A DNA stretch of 64,000 nt. Source: Christensenellaceae bacterium OttesenSCG-928-K19. GTDB lineage: Bacteria > Bacillota > Clostridia > Christensenellales > Christensenellaceae. The stretch spans positions 1 to 64,000 of the forward strand of contig JAJDHD010000008.1 in the NCBI GenBank assembly GCA_030266015.1. Direction: 5' to 3'. The notes beneath the pieces were generated by a model. That model made no database searches and was not told the origin of the DNA. It worked only from the letters and a program-made list of their open reading frames with translations. Positions within the stretch are counted from its first letter, which is position 1; each line of letters starts with the position of its first letter. A program made the position numbers and the translations under genes. Shown piece after piece: positions 16,632 through 25,737 of the stretch.

Positions 16632-17324
16632 TCATATACCGAATATTCTGTTGATTTTGGAAAAATCACCATACAGGGTGACCACGTCACCTTCTTTCAG
16701 CACGGTTTTCTTCTTCACCTTTTTCATTTTACCGCCGTCACGCTCCAAAAAGACAACAAATATTCCATGCTTTTTTGCCAGCCTTGCATCCCGAATGCTC
16801 TTGCCCGCAATTTCCTTCGGCACGGTTTTCAACAAAACCTTTGCCAGCGAACCCTTGCGGTATTCATCAACCAGCACAATAGTATTTTCGCGGCGGCCAT
16901 AGATTTTCTTCCACGCCCAGTTTCCAATGCGCTTATCAAAAAATTCCTCTATAGACGGCACACGCTTGGCCAAAAGGAAAATGACAAAGAGCAGCGCGGC
17001 CGTAATTAAAATGGGCCACAGCTCATCTTCCGCATATGTGGGAATGGACATTAACACATTGACAAATACGCTCACAACCGTAATGCTGAACACATAGCCA
17101 AAGATCATAACTCTTCGCGCCATCTTGCGCCGTGCCGATACCTGCAACACCACCTCGCTCTCCAGTGTGGTAAATCCACTATTGGTGAGCAGCGACACCA
17201 CCTGAAAGCGTGCTTTTTCCGCGGGCAGGCCTGTGCGGCGGAAAAAAATTGAAAACACATCAATTAAGATAATATAAATAACCATTACAGCGAGAAACAA
17301 GGTAAGGGAAATCGATAAACCCAT
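16632..17324 (-). CDS. Membrane protein with TrkA-C domain
   Basis: A 230-residue protein with membrane helices at about residues 4-25, 70-92 and 98-115 and a cytoplasmic RCK_C/TrkA-C domain over the last 80 residues (VPKEIAGKSIRDARL, then GIFVVFLERDG and VLKEGDVVTLYGD). TrkA-C domains bind nucleotides or cyclic-di-AMP and gate ion transport; no pore helix of a classical K+ channel is visible. Two ATGs are in frame; AAAGGAGG abuts the first, so the second at 17324 is the true start. The ligand is unknown. Confidence 0.75.
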   Translation of the reverse strand: MGLSISLTLFLAVMVIYIILIDVFSIFFRRTGLPAEKARFQVVSLLTNSGFTTLESEVVLQVSARRKMARRVMIFGYVFSITVVSVFVNVLMSIPTYAEDELWPILITAALLFVIFLLAKRVPSIEEFFDKRIGNWAWKKIYGRRENTIVLVDEYRKGSLAKVLLKTVPKEIAGKSIRDARLAKKHGIFVVFLERDGGKMKKVKKKTVLKEGDVVTLYGDFSKINRIFGI

Positions 17325-17500
17325 ATGCATCCTCCTTTGATGTACAGCGTTGTGCCACTTGGTGCTTTGCGCACAGCCGTTTTCTCTTTATTAAGCCGGA
17401 TTTTTTGTTCTCCGGCAAGTGTTCTACCCATGCTATTACACGCACAACCCTCTTCATCATGCGCTTTTTCAAGTTTGTGCCCTCATGCATTCCCTACAAT

Positions 17501-17980
17501 CTATTTGAGGTGCCCCAAAATCACTGACCAATGATCCTGCAGTTTTTGCAAACTGAATGACGCATTTGCCGGGCTGGTGGACGGCAGGCACAGTACATCC
17601 CTTGAGATATATTTTCTGTAATAGGCATATGCCGTTTTTCCATTGGCAAATACCTGTGCAATTTTTGCTTTTTTGAATATAGGCGAAAAATCATTTGGCT
17701 GCGCGTTCCTGATGCTGCTGTCTGCCGAGCCATGGATATCACACGATTTTAAGACGTCATAGACCGCAATATGATGCAGATGGAGCATTTCTTTTTTTTC
17801 CTCCACCGTCCGTGGCATCCTGCTGCCAAGAAGCGTGGCAAGCACCTCGTAGAAGCGGTTTCGCGGATTGCCATAATAAAAGCCCTCGCTACGCGACTGC
17901 ACAGAGGGCATTGTGCCCACAATCAGGATGCGCGAGCCGCTGTCATAAACCGGCGGGAATGTGTGGCAAACGCGCTCCAT
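17501..17980 (-). CDS. Hypoxanthine/uracil-DNA glycosylase superfamily protein
   Basis: A 159-residue protein with the motif order of the small deoxyinosine-DNA glycosylases: ILIVGTMPS, FYYGNPRNRFYEVL, and LPSTSPAN near the C-terminus, matching the superfamily motifs that flip and cleave a damaged base. The family removes hypoxanthine (deaminated adenine) and related lesions in base excision repair. The start is three bases after the upstream S-component-like gene, so the two share a transcript without an obvious functional link. Confidence 0.82.
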   Translation of the reverse strand: MERVCHTFPPVYDSGSRILIVGTMPSVQSRSEGFYYGNPRNRFYEVLATLLGSRMPRTVEEKKEMLHLHHIAVYDVLKSCDIHGSADSSIRNAQPNDFSPIFKKAKIAQVFANGKTAYAYYRKYISRDVLCLPSTSPANASFSLQKLQDHWSVILGHLK

Positions 17981-17983
17981 GCC

Positions 17984-18598
17984 TCAGCCCCTCCAGCGCG
18001 GGTACGCAAAAAATTCGTGCTTCATAACTTGCTTCCAATACATATCCGTTCTATCCACCAGAAACGGAAGCAGCAAAAACAGCGGCATACCCACGACATA
18101 GCCACCCACAATGTTATTAATATAGATCATACGGAATGTTTCCCCAAACGCGCCGCCGCCCGCAAGGGCAATGGCTATGGAAACTGTGAGTGTGCAGGCC
18201 ACAATGCCGGCAAACGTGAGCACAACAAACCACAAAAGCTTTTTAAGGCTGAATATATTGGGGATTTTCAGGTTGTCACGCCTTCGCAAAAGCCCCCATA
18301 TTTTATAGGGTATAAACGCAAACAGGAAGTTACCGATGGCACCGCCTATGCTGGCAAGCGACAAGGTACCGTTTACAATATCCCCCGCCACATTGCCTGC
18401 CGCCACGCCCAACGCACCCGCTGGGCCAAACATCAGTCCCAATGTGACAGGCAGGCCGTTAACCGGCCGAAAGGTAGAAAACCCGGGAATGAGCACCATG
18501 TTTGACCCAATGAGGGACACGCCCAGAAACGCGCCGGCACAGAGAAAAAGTGCCAGCCACATCCTGCCATATCCAAACATCTGCCTAAATTCCCTCAT
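17984..18598 (-). CDS. ECF transporter S-component-like membrane protein
   Basis: A 204-residue protein with about six hydrophobic helices. The segment PVNGLPVTLGLMFGPAGALG followed by a GNVAGD turn resembles substrate-specific subunits of energy-coupling-factor vitamin transporters, which pair with EcfA/A'/T encoded elsewhere. The substrate cannot be told from sequence. GGAAGAAG precedes the ATG at 18598, preferred over the upstream ATG of the open frame. Confidence 0.6.
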   Translation of the reverse strand: MREFRQMFGYGRMWLALFLCAGAFLGVSLIGSNMVLIPGFSTFRPVNGLPVTLGLMFGPAGALGVAAGNVAGDIVNGTLSLASIGGAIGNFLFAFIPYKIWGLLRRRDNLKIPNIFSLKKLLWFVVLTFAGIVACTLTVSIAIALAGGGAFGETFRMIYINNIVGGYVVGMPLFLLLPFLVDRTDMYWKQVMKHEFFAYPRWRG

Positions 18599-18690
18599 CG
18601 CGCTTCTTCCACCCCTTCGAAGCAATGATGTCCTAAATCTTAACCCTGTTTAGTTCTGATATACTTTATGGATTTCACATGTTTTTACGT

Positions 18691-20484
18691 TTAATTGCTA
18701 AGTACCGCCTTGATACGCCGCACTCCGGACGAGGAGCTTTGCTCCTTTTTGATTTTAAATTTGCCCAGCTCTGCGGTATTTTTGGCGTGTGGCCCCCCAC
18801 AGATCTCCATGGAATATCCCGGGACGGTATAGACCTTTACCACTTCGCCATATTTTGATTCAAACACGCCCGTGGCACCTTTTTCCCTGGCCTCATCCAC
18901 AGTCATCTCTTCCATAGCAATATCAATACCTGCGGCTATCGCCTCGTTCACAAACGTTTCCACCTGGTCAAGCTCATCCCGCTCAACCTTGCGGGGGAAA
19001 TTGAAGTCAAACCTCAGGCGCTCTGCCGTGATGTTGCTGCCCTTTTGGCTGATGTCGCCGCCCAACACTTTGTTAAGCCCCGCCAAAAGCAGGTGGGTGG
19101 CCGTGTGCAACCTTGCCGTTTGCTCGCCCGTATCCGCAAGGCCGCCCGCAAAGCGTTGCTCGGCTCCGGCATGGGATAGCTCTTGATGGTGCTTAAACGC
19201 TTCATCAAACCCGGCTTTATCTACCTTTATGCCGCGCTCCGTTGCAAGCTCCAGCGTAAACTCGATGGGAAAACCAAATGTATCATACAAGCGGAAGGCG
19301 CTTTTGCCGTCAATCGTATCGCCCTGCATTTTTTCCACTACTTTTTCAAATTCCTTCAGGCCTTGCTTAATCGTCTTCTGGAAACGATCTTCCTCTTTGG
19401 CTATCTCGTCTATAATGCGCTTTTCATTTTGCTGTAATTCCGGATAGGCGTGGGAATATTTGTCGATCACCACCTGCGCGATCTCTGTGAGCCTGTTTTC
19501 CGGCACACCCAGCTTACCCGCAAAACGGATGGCACGGCGCAGCAAGCGGCGCAGCACATAGCCCTGGTCTACATTGGACGGCGTAATGCCACGTTCGTCA
19601 CCAATCATAAATGTGGCACAGCGCATATGATCTGCCACAATGCGGAAGGCACGCCTTGTCTCCTCGTCCGCCCCGTCATATTTTTCGCCCGAAAGCTCCT
19701 CGGCCTTTGCGATGATGGGCGCAAACACATCTGTTTCGTACACAGAGCCTTTGCCCTGCAGTATGGCAATTGTCCTGTCCAGCCCCATGCCCGTGTCCAC
19801 ATTCTTTTGCGAGAGCGGCACATAGCTGCCGTCCTGCTGCTTATTGTATTCCATGAACACGTCATTCCAGATTTCAAGATATTTGCCGCAGCTGCACGAC
19901 GGATTGCAATCCGGCCCGCACGCTTTTTTGCCTGTGTCTATAAACATTTCCGTATCCGGCCCACACGGGCCTGTTTGCCCTGCCGGCCCCCACCAGTTGT
20001 CCTTTTTGCCAAGATAGAAGATGTGGTCTTCGCTGACACCCTGCTTCATCCACAGCTCTGCCGCCACGGTGTCCCTCGGCGCGTTCTCGTCGCCCTCAAA
20101 GCAGGTGAAATATAGCTTTTCTTTGTCAATACCCAGCCATTTTTCGCTTGTTAAAAACTCAAAGCTCCACGCAATCGCATCTTCCTTAAAATAATCACCC
20201 AGCGACCAATTGCCCAACATCTCAAAAAAAGTGCAATGGCTCTCGTCGCCCACTTCATCTATATCGCCCGTGCGCACGCATTTTTGCACATCGGTAAGGC
20301 GCGTGCCCGCGGGGTGCTTCTCCCCCATCAGGTATGGCACCAACGGGTGCATTCCAGCCGTGGTAAACAGCACTGTAGGGTCGTTTTCCGGTATGAGCGA
20401 AGCGCTGCGGATTACAGCATGGCCTTTGCTCTTAAAAAATTCCAAATACATTTCTCTTAATTCGTTGCTGGTTAGGTTCTTCAT
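18691..20484 (-). CDS. alaS: Alanyl-tRNA synthetase, short form without C-Ala domain
   Basis: A 597-residue AlaRS. It has the class II catalytic core (LFTTAGMHPLVPYLMGE, then NWWGPAGQTGPCGPD and GMGLDRT), the tRNA-recognition helices, and a full editing domain with HTATHLL and CGGPH zinc ligands. It ends at SSSSGVRRIKAVLSN. The C-terminal C-Ala/DHHA1 region (about 270 residues in standard AlaRS) that bridges core and editing domain and drives oligomerisation is absent, and the stop is followed by non-coding DNA, so this is a natural short form rather than a frameshift. No second AlaRS or AlaX is in the window. No T-box leader is visible in the 86-base gap upstream. Confidence 0.9.
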   Translation of the reverse strand: MKNLTSNELREMYLEFFKSKGHAVIRSASLIPENDPTVLFTTAGMHPLVPYLMGEKHPAGTRLTDVQKCVRTGDIDEVGDESHCTFFEMLGNWSLGDYFKEDAIAWSFEFLTSEKWLGIDKEKLYFTCFEGDENAPRDTVAAELWMKQGVSEDHIFYLGKKDNWWGPAGQTGPCGPDTEMFIDTGKKACGPDCNPSCSCGKYLEIWNDVFMEYNKQQDGSYVPLSQKNVDTGMGLDRTIAILQGKGSVYETDVFAPIIAKAEELSGEKYDGADEETRRAFRIVADHMRCATFMIGDERGITPSNVDQGYVLRRLLRRAIRFAGKLGVPENRLTEIAQVVIDKYSHAYPELQQNEKRIIDEIAKEEDRFQKTIKQGLKEFEKVVEKMQGDTIDGKSAFRLYDTFGFPIEFTLELATERGIKVDKAGFDEAFKHHQELSHAGAEQRFAGGLADTGEQTARLHTATHLLLAGLNKVLGGDISQKGSNITAERLRFDFNFPRKVERDELDQVETFVNEAIAAGIDIAMEEMTVDEAREKGATGVFESKYGEVVKVYTVPGYSMEICGGPHAKNTAELGKFKIKKEQSSSSGVRRIKAVLSN

Positions 20485-20570
20485 ACAGTCGTTTATTCTC
20501 CTAATAATAATAGTTGCTATGTCACATCATTGTGATGATTTGCATTTTTTAGTTTCGATTTGCTTTGGCA

Positions 20571-21953
20571 TCATGTACACAATGTCACAATGGCGTTCGC
20601 AATGATATCCGCCAGCCGCACCAGGTCGTCTATCTCTATATATTCATCCGGCTGGTGCTCTGTGCCCACCTTGCCGGGGAACACCGGCCCAAATGCCACG
20701 GCATTTGGAAAAGCGCGCGCATAGGTCGCCCCACCAATGGTCATGCAGGTGGCTTTCTCCCCTGTGCTTTCTTCATATGCCGCCTTCAGCCCTTGCACCA
20801 GCACGGAATCCTCCGGCACAAAGTGCGGCCGCTGCGCGAATCTCTTCTCCACCTCGTAGGCTGTCATTTTTTCTTTTACGGTGTCAAAAATAGCATCCCC
20901 GTCACCAGAGATGGGATAGCGGATATCCAGCCCGGCGTGCAGGCCGTCCTCCTCCATTTTGATATAACCAAGGTTAAGTGTAAGCGCACCATGCTCATCG
21001 CTCCCGGCAATGCCCATCGCCTGCCCGTCCGTTTGCAAAGCCGTGTACCGCGCAAGCTGGTACACCGCATCACTGAGATAGCTTTGCTTCATGGGAAGGG
21101 TGTTTAAAAAGGCAATCAGGTAAGAGATAGCGTTCTTTCCATCCTCTGGAAGTGAGCCGTGCGCCGAAAGGCCACGCGTGATCAGATGCAGCCCGTCTTC
21201 ACGCTGGAGCAGCTCCACCTTCACCGGCACATCCGTGTTGAATATATCCACCAAATCCTTTATGTCGTCCTTTTCCGCCGAAAGCACCGCCTCGCAATAT
21301 GCAGGCACCACGTTCACCCTGTCCCCGCCGCTGATGGACAGCAGCCGCAGGCCGTCTTGCGGAAGCTCCTCATCCGCTTTTTTGAAAAGGTCAAGCTGCA
21401 GCAGTCCCTTCTCCCCATTGATAATGGGAAACTGTGCGTCCGGCGAAAACGCCATTGTGGGAATCTCCCCACCGTTCTTTTTATAGAACTCAATATCTGA
21501 CCAACCGCTCTCCTCATCGCAGCCAAAGATCAGGCGCACGCGTTTGTTCAGCGAGATGCAGTCGTCTTGTATTGCCGCAAGGGCAAAAAGCGCCGCAATG
21601 GCCGGGCCTTTGTTGTCAATCGCGCCCCTGCCATAGATTTTACCGTCCTTCACCATGCCGCCAAACGCAGGCACTGTCCACCCGCTGCCCTCCGGCACCA
21701 CATCAAGGTGTGTTAAAATGGCAAGCATTTCATCGCCGTCACCGTAATCCACATAGCCCAGACGGGAAAACATACTCTCGCTGTCAAAATACATCCGCTC
21801 CGCGAAGTTGAGCATTTTATTGAGCGCAAAGAAAAGATCGCTGCCATATGGCATCATTCCCTGCGGCTCCCCCTTCACGCTTTTGACACGAAGCAGCTCG
21901 CAGAGCGCCTCCACCATTTCCTGCTTACGGGTCGCCAATGTAAAACTGATCAT
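20571..21953 (-). CDS. pepV: PepV-type M20 dipeptidase
   Basis: A 460-residue zinc dipeptidase of the Xaa-His dipeptidase/PepV group. The first metal histidine is in LTHLDVVPEG, the bridging aspartate in GRGAIDNKGP and the catalytic Glu pair in CDEESGW. The lid domain, a C-terminal GGATYARAF region and the terminal metal histidine in GTEHQPDEYI follow. It hydrolyses dipeptides in the cytoplasm and usually shows broad specificity. A GGAAAGG lies ahead of the ATG. It has its own promoter at 22013-22041 and reads towards alaS, with which it is probably co-transcribed. Confidence 0.9.
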   Translation of the reverse strand: MISFTLATRKQEMVEALCELLRVKSVKGEPQGMMPYGSDLFFALNKMLNFAERMYFDSESMFSRLGYVDYGDGDEMLAILTHLDVVPEGSGWTVPAFGGMVKDGKIYGRGAIDNKGPAIAALFALAAIQDDCISLNKRVRLIFGCDEESGWSDIEFYKKNGGEIPTMAFSPDAQFPIINGEKGLLQLDLFKKADEELPQDGLRLLSISGGDRVNVVPAYCEAVLSAEKDDIKDLVDIFNTDVPVKVELLQREDGLHLITRGLSAHGSLPEDGKNAISYLIAFLNTLPMKQSYLSDAVYQLARYTALQTDGQAMGIAGSDEHGALTLNLGYIKMEEDGLHAGLDIRYPISGDGDAIFDTVKEKMTAYEVEKRFAQRPHFVPEDSVLVQGLKAAYEESTGEKATCMTIGGATYARAFPNAVAFGPVFPGKVGTEHQPDEYIEIDDLVRLADIIANAIVTLCT

Positions 21954-22397
21954 CTGACCATTTCCTTTCCTCTACCCTTGTCTGTTCTTTCTCCGATTTT
22001 TCATACATAATTATTATAGCAAACCCGCACAACATTGTACACCACGAAAATTTCCCGCGCATACCCGCAAGGCGTACGGGGTAGGTCTTTTGTACCGGGC
22101 AGGCACACGGGCATTGGATGTGCGCCAACCCATGCATACTGCGCGGGGATAAGCCGCATGTCCTTTCTACTCTTTCCCCCGCCGTAAAGCTACGCACACA
22201 GCAGAGCGGCATACTTCCGGCAATCATGTCATAATAGAATGGCCCGAGGCGCAAATCATGAATTTACGTTTATATTAACAATGTTCAACATTGATATACA
22301 TTTATTATATCTTATGTTCTATGCTCTCCCTTCATATTGTAGGCTGACGGAATATACGTGTGTGCGGCGGCGTATGGCCCTCATACGGGGGTTTTGC
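21954..22397. other. Divergent intergenic region with palindrome
   Basis: About 440 bases between divergent pepV and metG. It contains the pepV promoter and a perfect 15-base palindrome, CAATGTT-C-AACATTG at 22279-22293. No gene or riboswitch was recognised. Confidence 0.5.
22013..22041 (-). promoter_or_regulatory. Promoter of pepV
   Basis: On the minus strand TGTACA (22036-22041), a 17-bp spacer and TATAAT (22013-22018), 60 bases from the pepV ATG. Confidence 0.6.
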
Positions 22398-22426
22398 TTG
22401 AAAGAATGCTTTGAAGCGCATATAAT
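22398..22426 (+). promoter_or_regulatory. Promoter of metG
   Basis: TTGAAA (22398-22403), a 17-bp spacer and a perfect TATAAT (22421-22426), giving a leader of about 35 bases, too short for an S-box or T-box. Confidence 0.8.
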
Positions 22427-22468
22427 AGAAGGGATATCTACAGATACAGGAAAGGGAAGCAACAAAAA

Positions 22469-24418
22469 ATGAGTGAAAAATTCTATATCACCACACCAAT
22501 CTATTACCCCAGCGACAACCTGCATATAGGCCATGCCTATTGCACCACGGCAGCAGACACCATTGCGCGCTTTAAGCGGATGACGGGGTATGACGTTATG
22601 TTCCTTACGGGAACGGACGAGCATGGGCAGAAAATTGAGGACATTGCCAAGGAAAAAGGAATGCAGCCCATCGAATATGTGGATGGTATTGTGAACAATA
22701 TCCAGGAGCTGTGGAAGCTGATGAATATTACAAACGATGATTTCATCCGCACCACCCAGCCGCGCCATGTGGAATGTGTGCAAAAAATATTTAAAAAGCT
22801 GTATGACCAGGGTGATATTTACAAGGATACCTATGAAAGCTGGTATTGCACACCGTGCGAGTCCTTTTGGACCGATACACAGCTTACCGAGGATGGCAAC
22901 TGCCCCGACTGCGGCAGGCCGGTGCACCGCCTGAAGGAAGAAAGCTATTTTTTCCGCGCTTCCAAATATGCGGACAGGCTGATTTCCTACATTGACACCC
23001 ACCCGGAGTTTATTCAGCCGGAATCACGCAAAAATGAAATGATGAACAACTTTTTGCTGCCCGGGCTGGAGGATCTTTGTGTGTCGCGTTCGTCATTTAA
23101 ATGGGGTATCCCTGTGCCTATAGAGGGCGAGGAGGATAACGTTATTTATGTGTGGCTGGACGCGCTCTCCAACTATATCAGCGCGCTTGGCTATATGAGC
23201 GATGACGACAGCAAATTCCAAAAATATTGGCCGGCAAACGTGCAGCTGGTAGGCAAAGAGATTGTACGCTTTCACAGCATCACATGGCCCATTATGCTGA
23301 TGGCACTTGATTTGCCGCTGCCCGAGCGGGTATATGGCCATGGCTGGCTTACATTACAAGGCGGCAAAATGAGCAAATCAAAGGGTAATGTGGTGGATCC
23401 GGTGGTGCTGGCAGAGCGCTATGGCGTGGATGCGCTGCGGTATTTCCTGATGCGCGAGGCGCCGCTCGGCAGCGATCTTACCTTCTCCAACGAGCTGCTT
23501 TTATCCCGTATCAACGCAGACCTTGCAAACGACCTGGGCAACCTGCTTTCGCGCACGGTGGCAATGATAGAGAAATATTTCGGCGGCGTGATCCCCGGGG
23601 ACCTGGAGCCGCACAACACCGACGAGGTTTTGAAAGACTCGATAGAAGGCCTGGCGGCGGACTTTGAGCAAAAGGTGGACGAATTCAAAATCAGCGAGGG
23701 ACTGGAGCGCGTGTGGGAGTATATCAGCGCCATGAACAAGTATATCGACGTAACAATGCCATGGGCGCTTGCCAAGGAAGCGGACAAGAAAAACCGTCTT
23801 GCCAGCGTGATGTACCACCTTGCGGAAGGCCTGCGCATTGTGAGCGTATTGGTGGAATGCGTAATGCCGGAAGCCGCGGTTAAAATACGCGCGCAGCTTG
23901 GCATGGAGAAAAAGGAGCTTTGCAGCTTTGAGAGCGTGCGCTTTTATGGCGGGGAAATCGAGGGCTGTAAGGTGCAAAAGGGCGAGCCGGTGTTCCCACG
24001 GCTGGATGTGGAAAAAGAGCTGAAGGAGCTGGAGGCCCTACGCAAAAAGGCATTGGAGCATGTGCCGCAAAAGAAAGAAGAAAAAAAAGCGGAGCAACCC
24101 GCAGAGATTAGCATAGACGATTTTAAAAAAGTGCAGCTGAAGACGGCAAAGGTAACAGCGTGCCAAAACCTGAAAGGGTCGGACAAGCTTTTGCTGCTCA
24201 CCGTGAAGGTGGGCGACGAAGAGCGCACCATTGTATCGGGTATCCGTGAGAGCTACAGCGCAGAGGAAATGGTGGGCAAAACAGTGATTATTGCGGCAAA
24301 CCTGAAGCCTGCTAAGCTGCGGGGCCAGCTTTCCGAGGGTATGGTGCTTGCCGTGGGCGATAACCCCAATGTGAAGCTGCTCACTGTAGACGCACAAGAC
24401 GGGCTGACCGTATCGTGA
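22469..24418 (+). CDS. metG: Methionyl-tRNA synthetase
   Basis: A 649-residue class I synthetase with the HIGH-type motif DNLHIGHAY, a Cys4 zinc knuckle (CTPC and CPDC), KMSKSKGN, the anticodon-binding helices, a Lys/Glu-rich linker near residue 540 and a C-terminal EMAP-like tRNA-binding domain (ISIDDFKKV, then IVSGIRESY and KPAKLRGQLSEGM). The ATG follows GGAAAGGGAAG. Its stop overlaps the GTG of the next lipoprotein gene. In Bacillus the orthologue metS is followed directly by yabD (tatD) and preceded by yabB-yabC-abrB; here the same genes lie nearby but are separated. Confidence 0.96.
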   Translation: MSEKFYITTPIYYPSDNLHIGHAYCTTAADTIARFKRMTGYDVMFLTGTDEHGQKIEDIAKEKGMQPIEYVDGIVNNIQELWKLMNITNDDFIRTTQPRHVECVQKIFKKLYDQGDIYKDTYESWYCTPCESFWTDTQLTEDGNCPDCGRPVHRLKEESYFFRASKYADRLISYIDTHPEFIQPESRKNEMMNNFLLPGLEDLCVSRSSFKWGIPVPIEGEEDNVIYVWLDALSNYISALGYMSDDDSKFQKYWPANVQLVGKEIVRFHSITWPIMLMALDLPLPERVYGHGWLTLQGGKMSKSKGNVVDPVVLAERYGVDALRYFLMREAPLGSDLTFSNELLLSRINADLANDLGNLLSRTVAMIEKYFGGVIPGDLEPHNTDEVLKDSIEGLAADFEQKVDEFKISEGLERVWEYISAMNKYIDVTMPWALAKEADKKNRLASVMYHLAEGLRIVSVLVECVMPEAAVKIRAQLGMEKKELCSFESVRFYGGEIEGCKVQKGEPVFPRLDVEKELKELEALRKKALEHVPQKKEEKKAEQPAEISIDDFKKVQLKTAKVTACQNLKGSDKLLLLTVKVGDEERTIVSGIRESYSAEEMVGKTVIIAANLKPAKLRGQLSEGMVLAVGDNPNVKLLTVDAQDGLTVS

Positions 24419-25497
24419 GGCGGAAAAAGCTTGTTGCGGCAGGCCTTGCCCTGCTACTGGCATTTGTCCTTGCGGGATGCGCCGCGCAGCAGGGGGGGCT
24501 TACGCGTGAGGGATACCGCCTGCTTGGCGGCCTTTCGGGGCAGGCTGTCGGCAATACTCCGGGCAATCTTGCAAATGGCGGGCTTGCCGCGCCAATTGAC
24601 GATAACAGCTATTATATCTGGAACCGCAATTACGCGGGGCCGGATGTCTCCTCTATCCTGCAAGTACATGGCGTTAATTCTGTGGAATGGTATTTTGCGG
24701 GCGCTGTGGCAGACAATATAAGCGATGGCGGCGACGGCTGGGTATATTTTTTGCTGGGCGACGGCAGCGCCTGCCGGGCCGAGGTGGGCGGCTATGGCTT
24801 TGAAAGCCTGATAAATGACCTATCCTGCCACCAGCTTGCGCTTGTGGGGGACACGCTTTTTGTGAGCGGTCAGGACAGGGACAGTGGCGTGATCCTTGCG
24901 ACGGACAAAAACGGCGGTAATCGCCGGATAATATTCCGCACCGACGGTCATTATACCCCGGGTATGCTGCTGGTAGGCGAGGCCCTTCTTTATGCGGTGT
25001 GGAATGAGGATACAGAAGAGGCGGAGCTTCGGCGGGTTGCGTTTGGCGGCACAAGCCATGAGGTGGTGCTGCGTGGCAGCTTTTCCTCCTTCCAGTCGGA
25101 GGGGGGCACGGTTTATTATTCCGCGGAGATTAGGGAAGACGGACTTTTTTCACTGTATGAGCTAGCTGACGGAGCCAAAGAGCCTGTGCCGGTGGCAGAG
25201 AACGTTCAAAGCTATTATGCCGGGGACGGCGGGCTATATTATCTGGTGCGCAAGCCTGTGGAAACGGCAGACCTGACCCTGTATTACAGGGAGAATGGCG
25301 GACAAGCGCAAAAGCTGGCGGACTGGCAGCGCGATGACCTTACCGGGCTGGACGGCGGCGTGGAGCTTTTTATGGCAGATGGCCGCCTGCTGTGTGTCAC
25401 GCGGCAGGGCTACCTTCTGTTTTATTATGAAATTGCCTCCGGCAACATGATGGAGGGCGTGGCGCGAAGCAGCCTCACCCGTTCGTTTTTTAAGTGA
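24415..25497 (+). CDS. Lipoprotein with propeller-like repeats
   Basis: A 360-residue exported lipoprotein starting at a GTG that overlaps the metG stop (GTGA), so translation is probably coupled. The signal peptide ends LAGCA (lipobox). The mature part has repeated strand-rich units with aromatic motifs, such as GDGWVYFLLGDG, GGLYYLVRKP and QGYLLFYYE, typical of DUF5050-like propeller proteins. The function is unknown; such proteins are probably surface scaffolds or sensors. About 240 bases without a gene separate it from tatD. Confidence 0.72.
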   Translation: MRRKKLVAAGLALLLAFVLAGCAAQQGGLTREGYRLLGGLSGQAVGNTPGNLANGGLAAPIDDNSYYIWNRNYAGPDVSSILQVHGVNSVEWYFAGAVADNISDGGDGWVYFLLGDGSACRAEVGGYGFESLINDLSCHQLALVGDTLFVSGQDRDSGVILATDKNGGNRRIIFRTDGHYTPGMLLVGEALLYAVWNEDTEEAELRRVAFGGTSHEVVLRGSFSSFQSEGGTVYYSAEIREDGLFSLYELADGAKEPVPVAENVQSYYAGDGGLYYLVRKPVETADLTLYYRENGGQAQKLADWQRDDLTGLDGGVELFMADGRLLCVTRQGYLLFYYEIASGNMMEGVARSSLTRSFFK

Positions 25498-25737
25498 AAT
25501 GGCAGGCAGAAGTGCTTCACCTGGCAAATCCGAATGACGGGGTTGATTTTCATTCTTCTTGAAAAAGGCTTTGGGGAAAGCGTTTCTGCTATAAGGAGCA
25601 AACACATGCCGCTCCGGCATCCTTCTATCGACAGCCCCGCCTTCCCCGCAAATGCATCACGTTTCTTTTCGCAAACAAAACGGTAAGGACCGGGCATGGT
25701 AAAAATGCCCTTATGAGCACATATGAAAGGACTCAAT

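Noticed and set aside
20485-20570. T-box or other riboswitch upstream of alaS
   Set aside because: The gap of 86 bases is too short and lacks the T-box sequence.
22427-22468. S-box or T-box leader of metG
   Set aside because: The leader is only about 35 bases.
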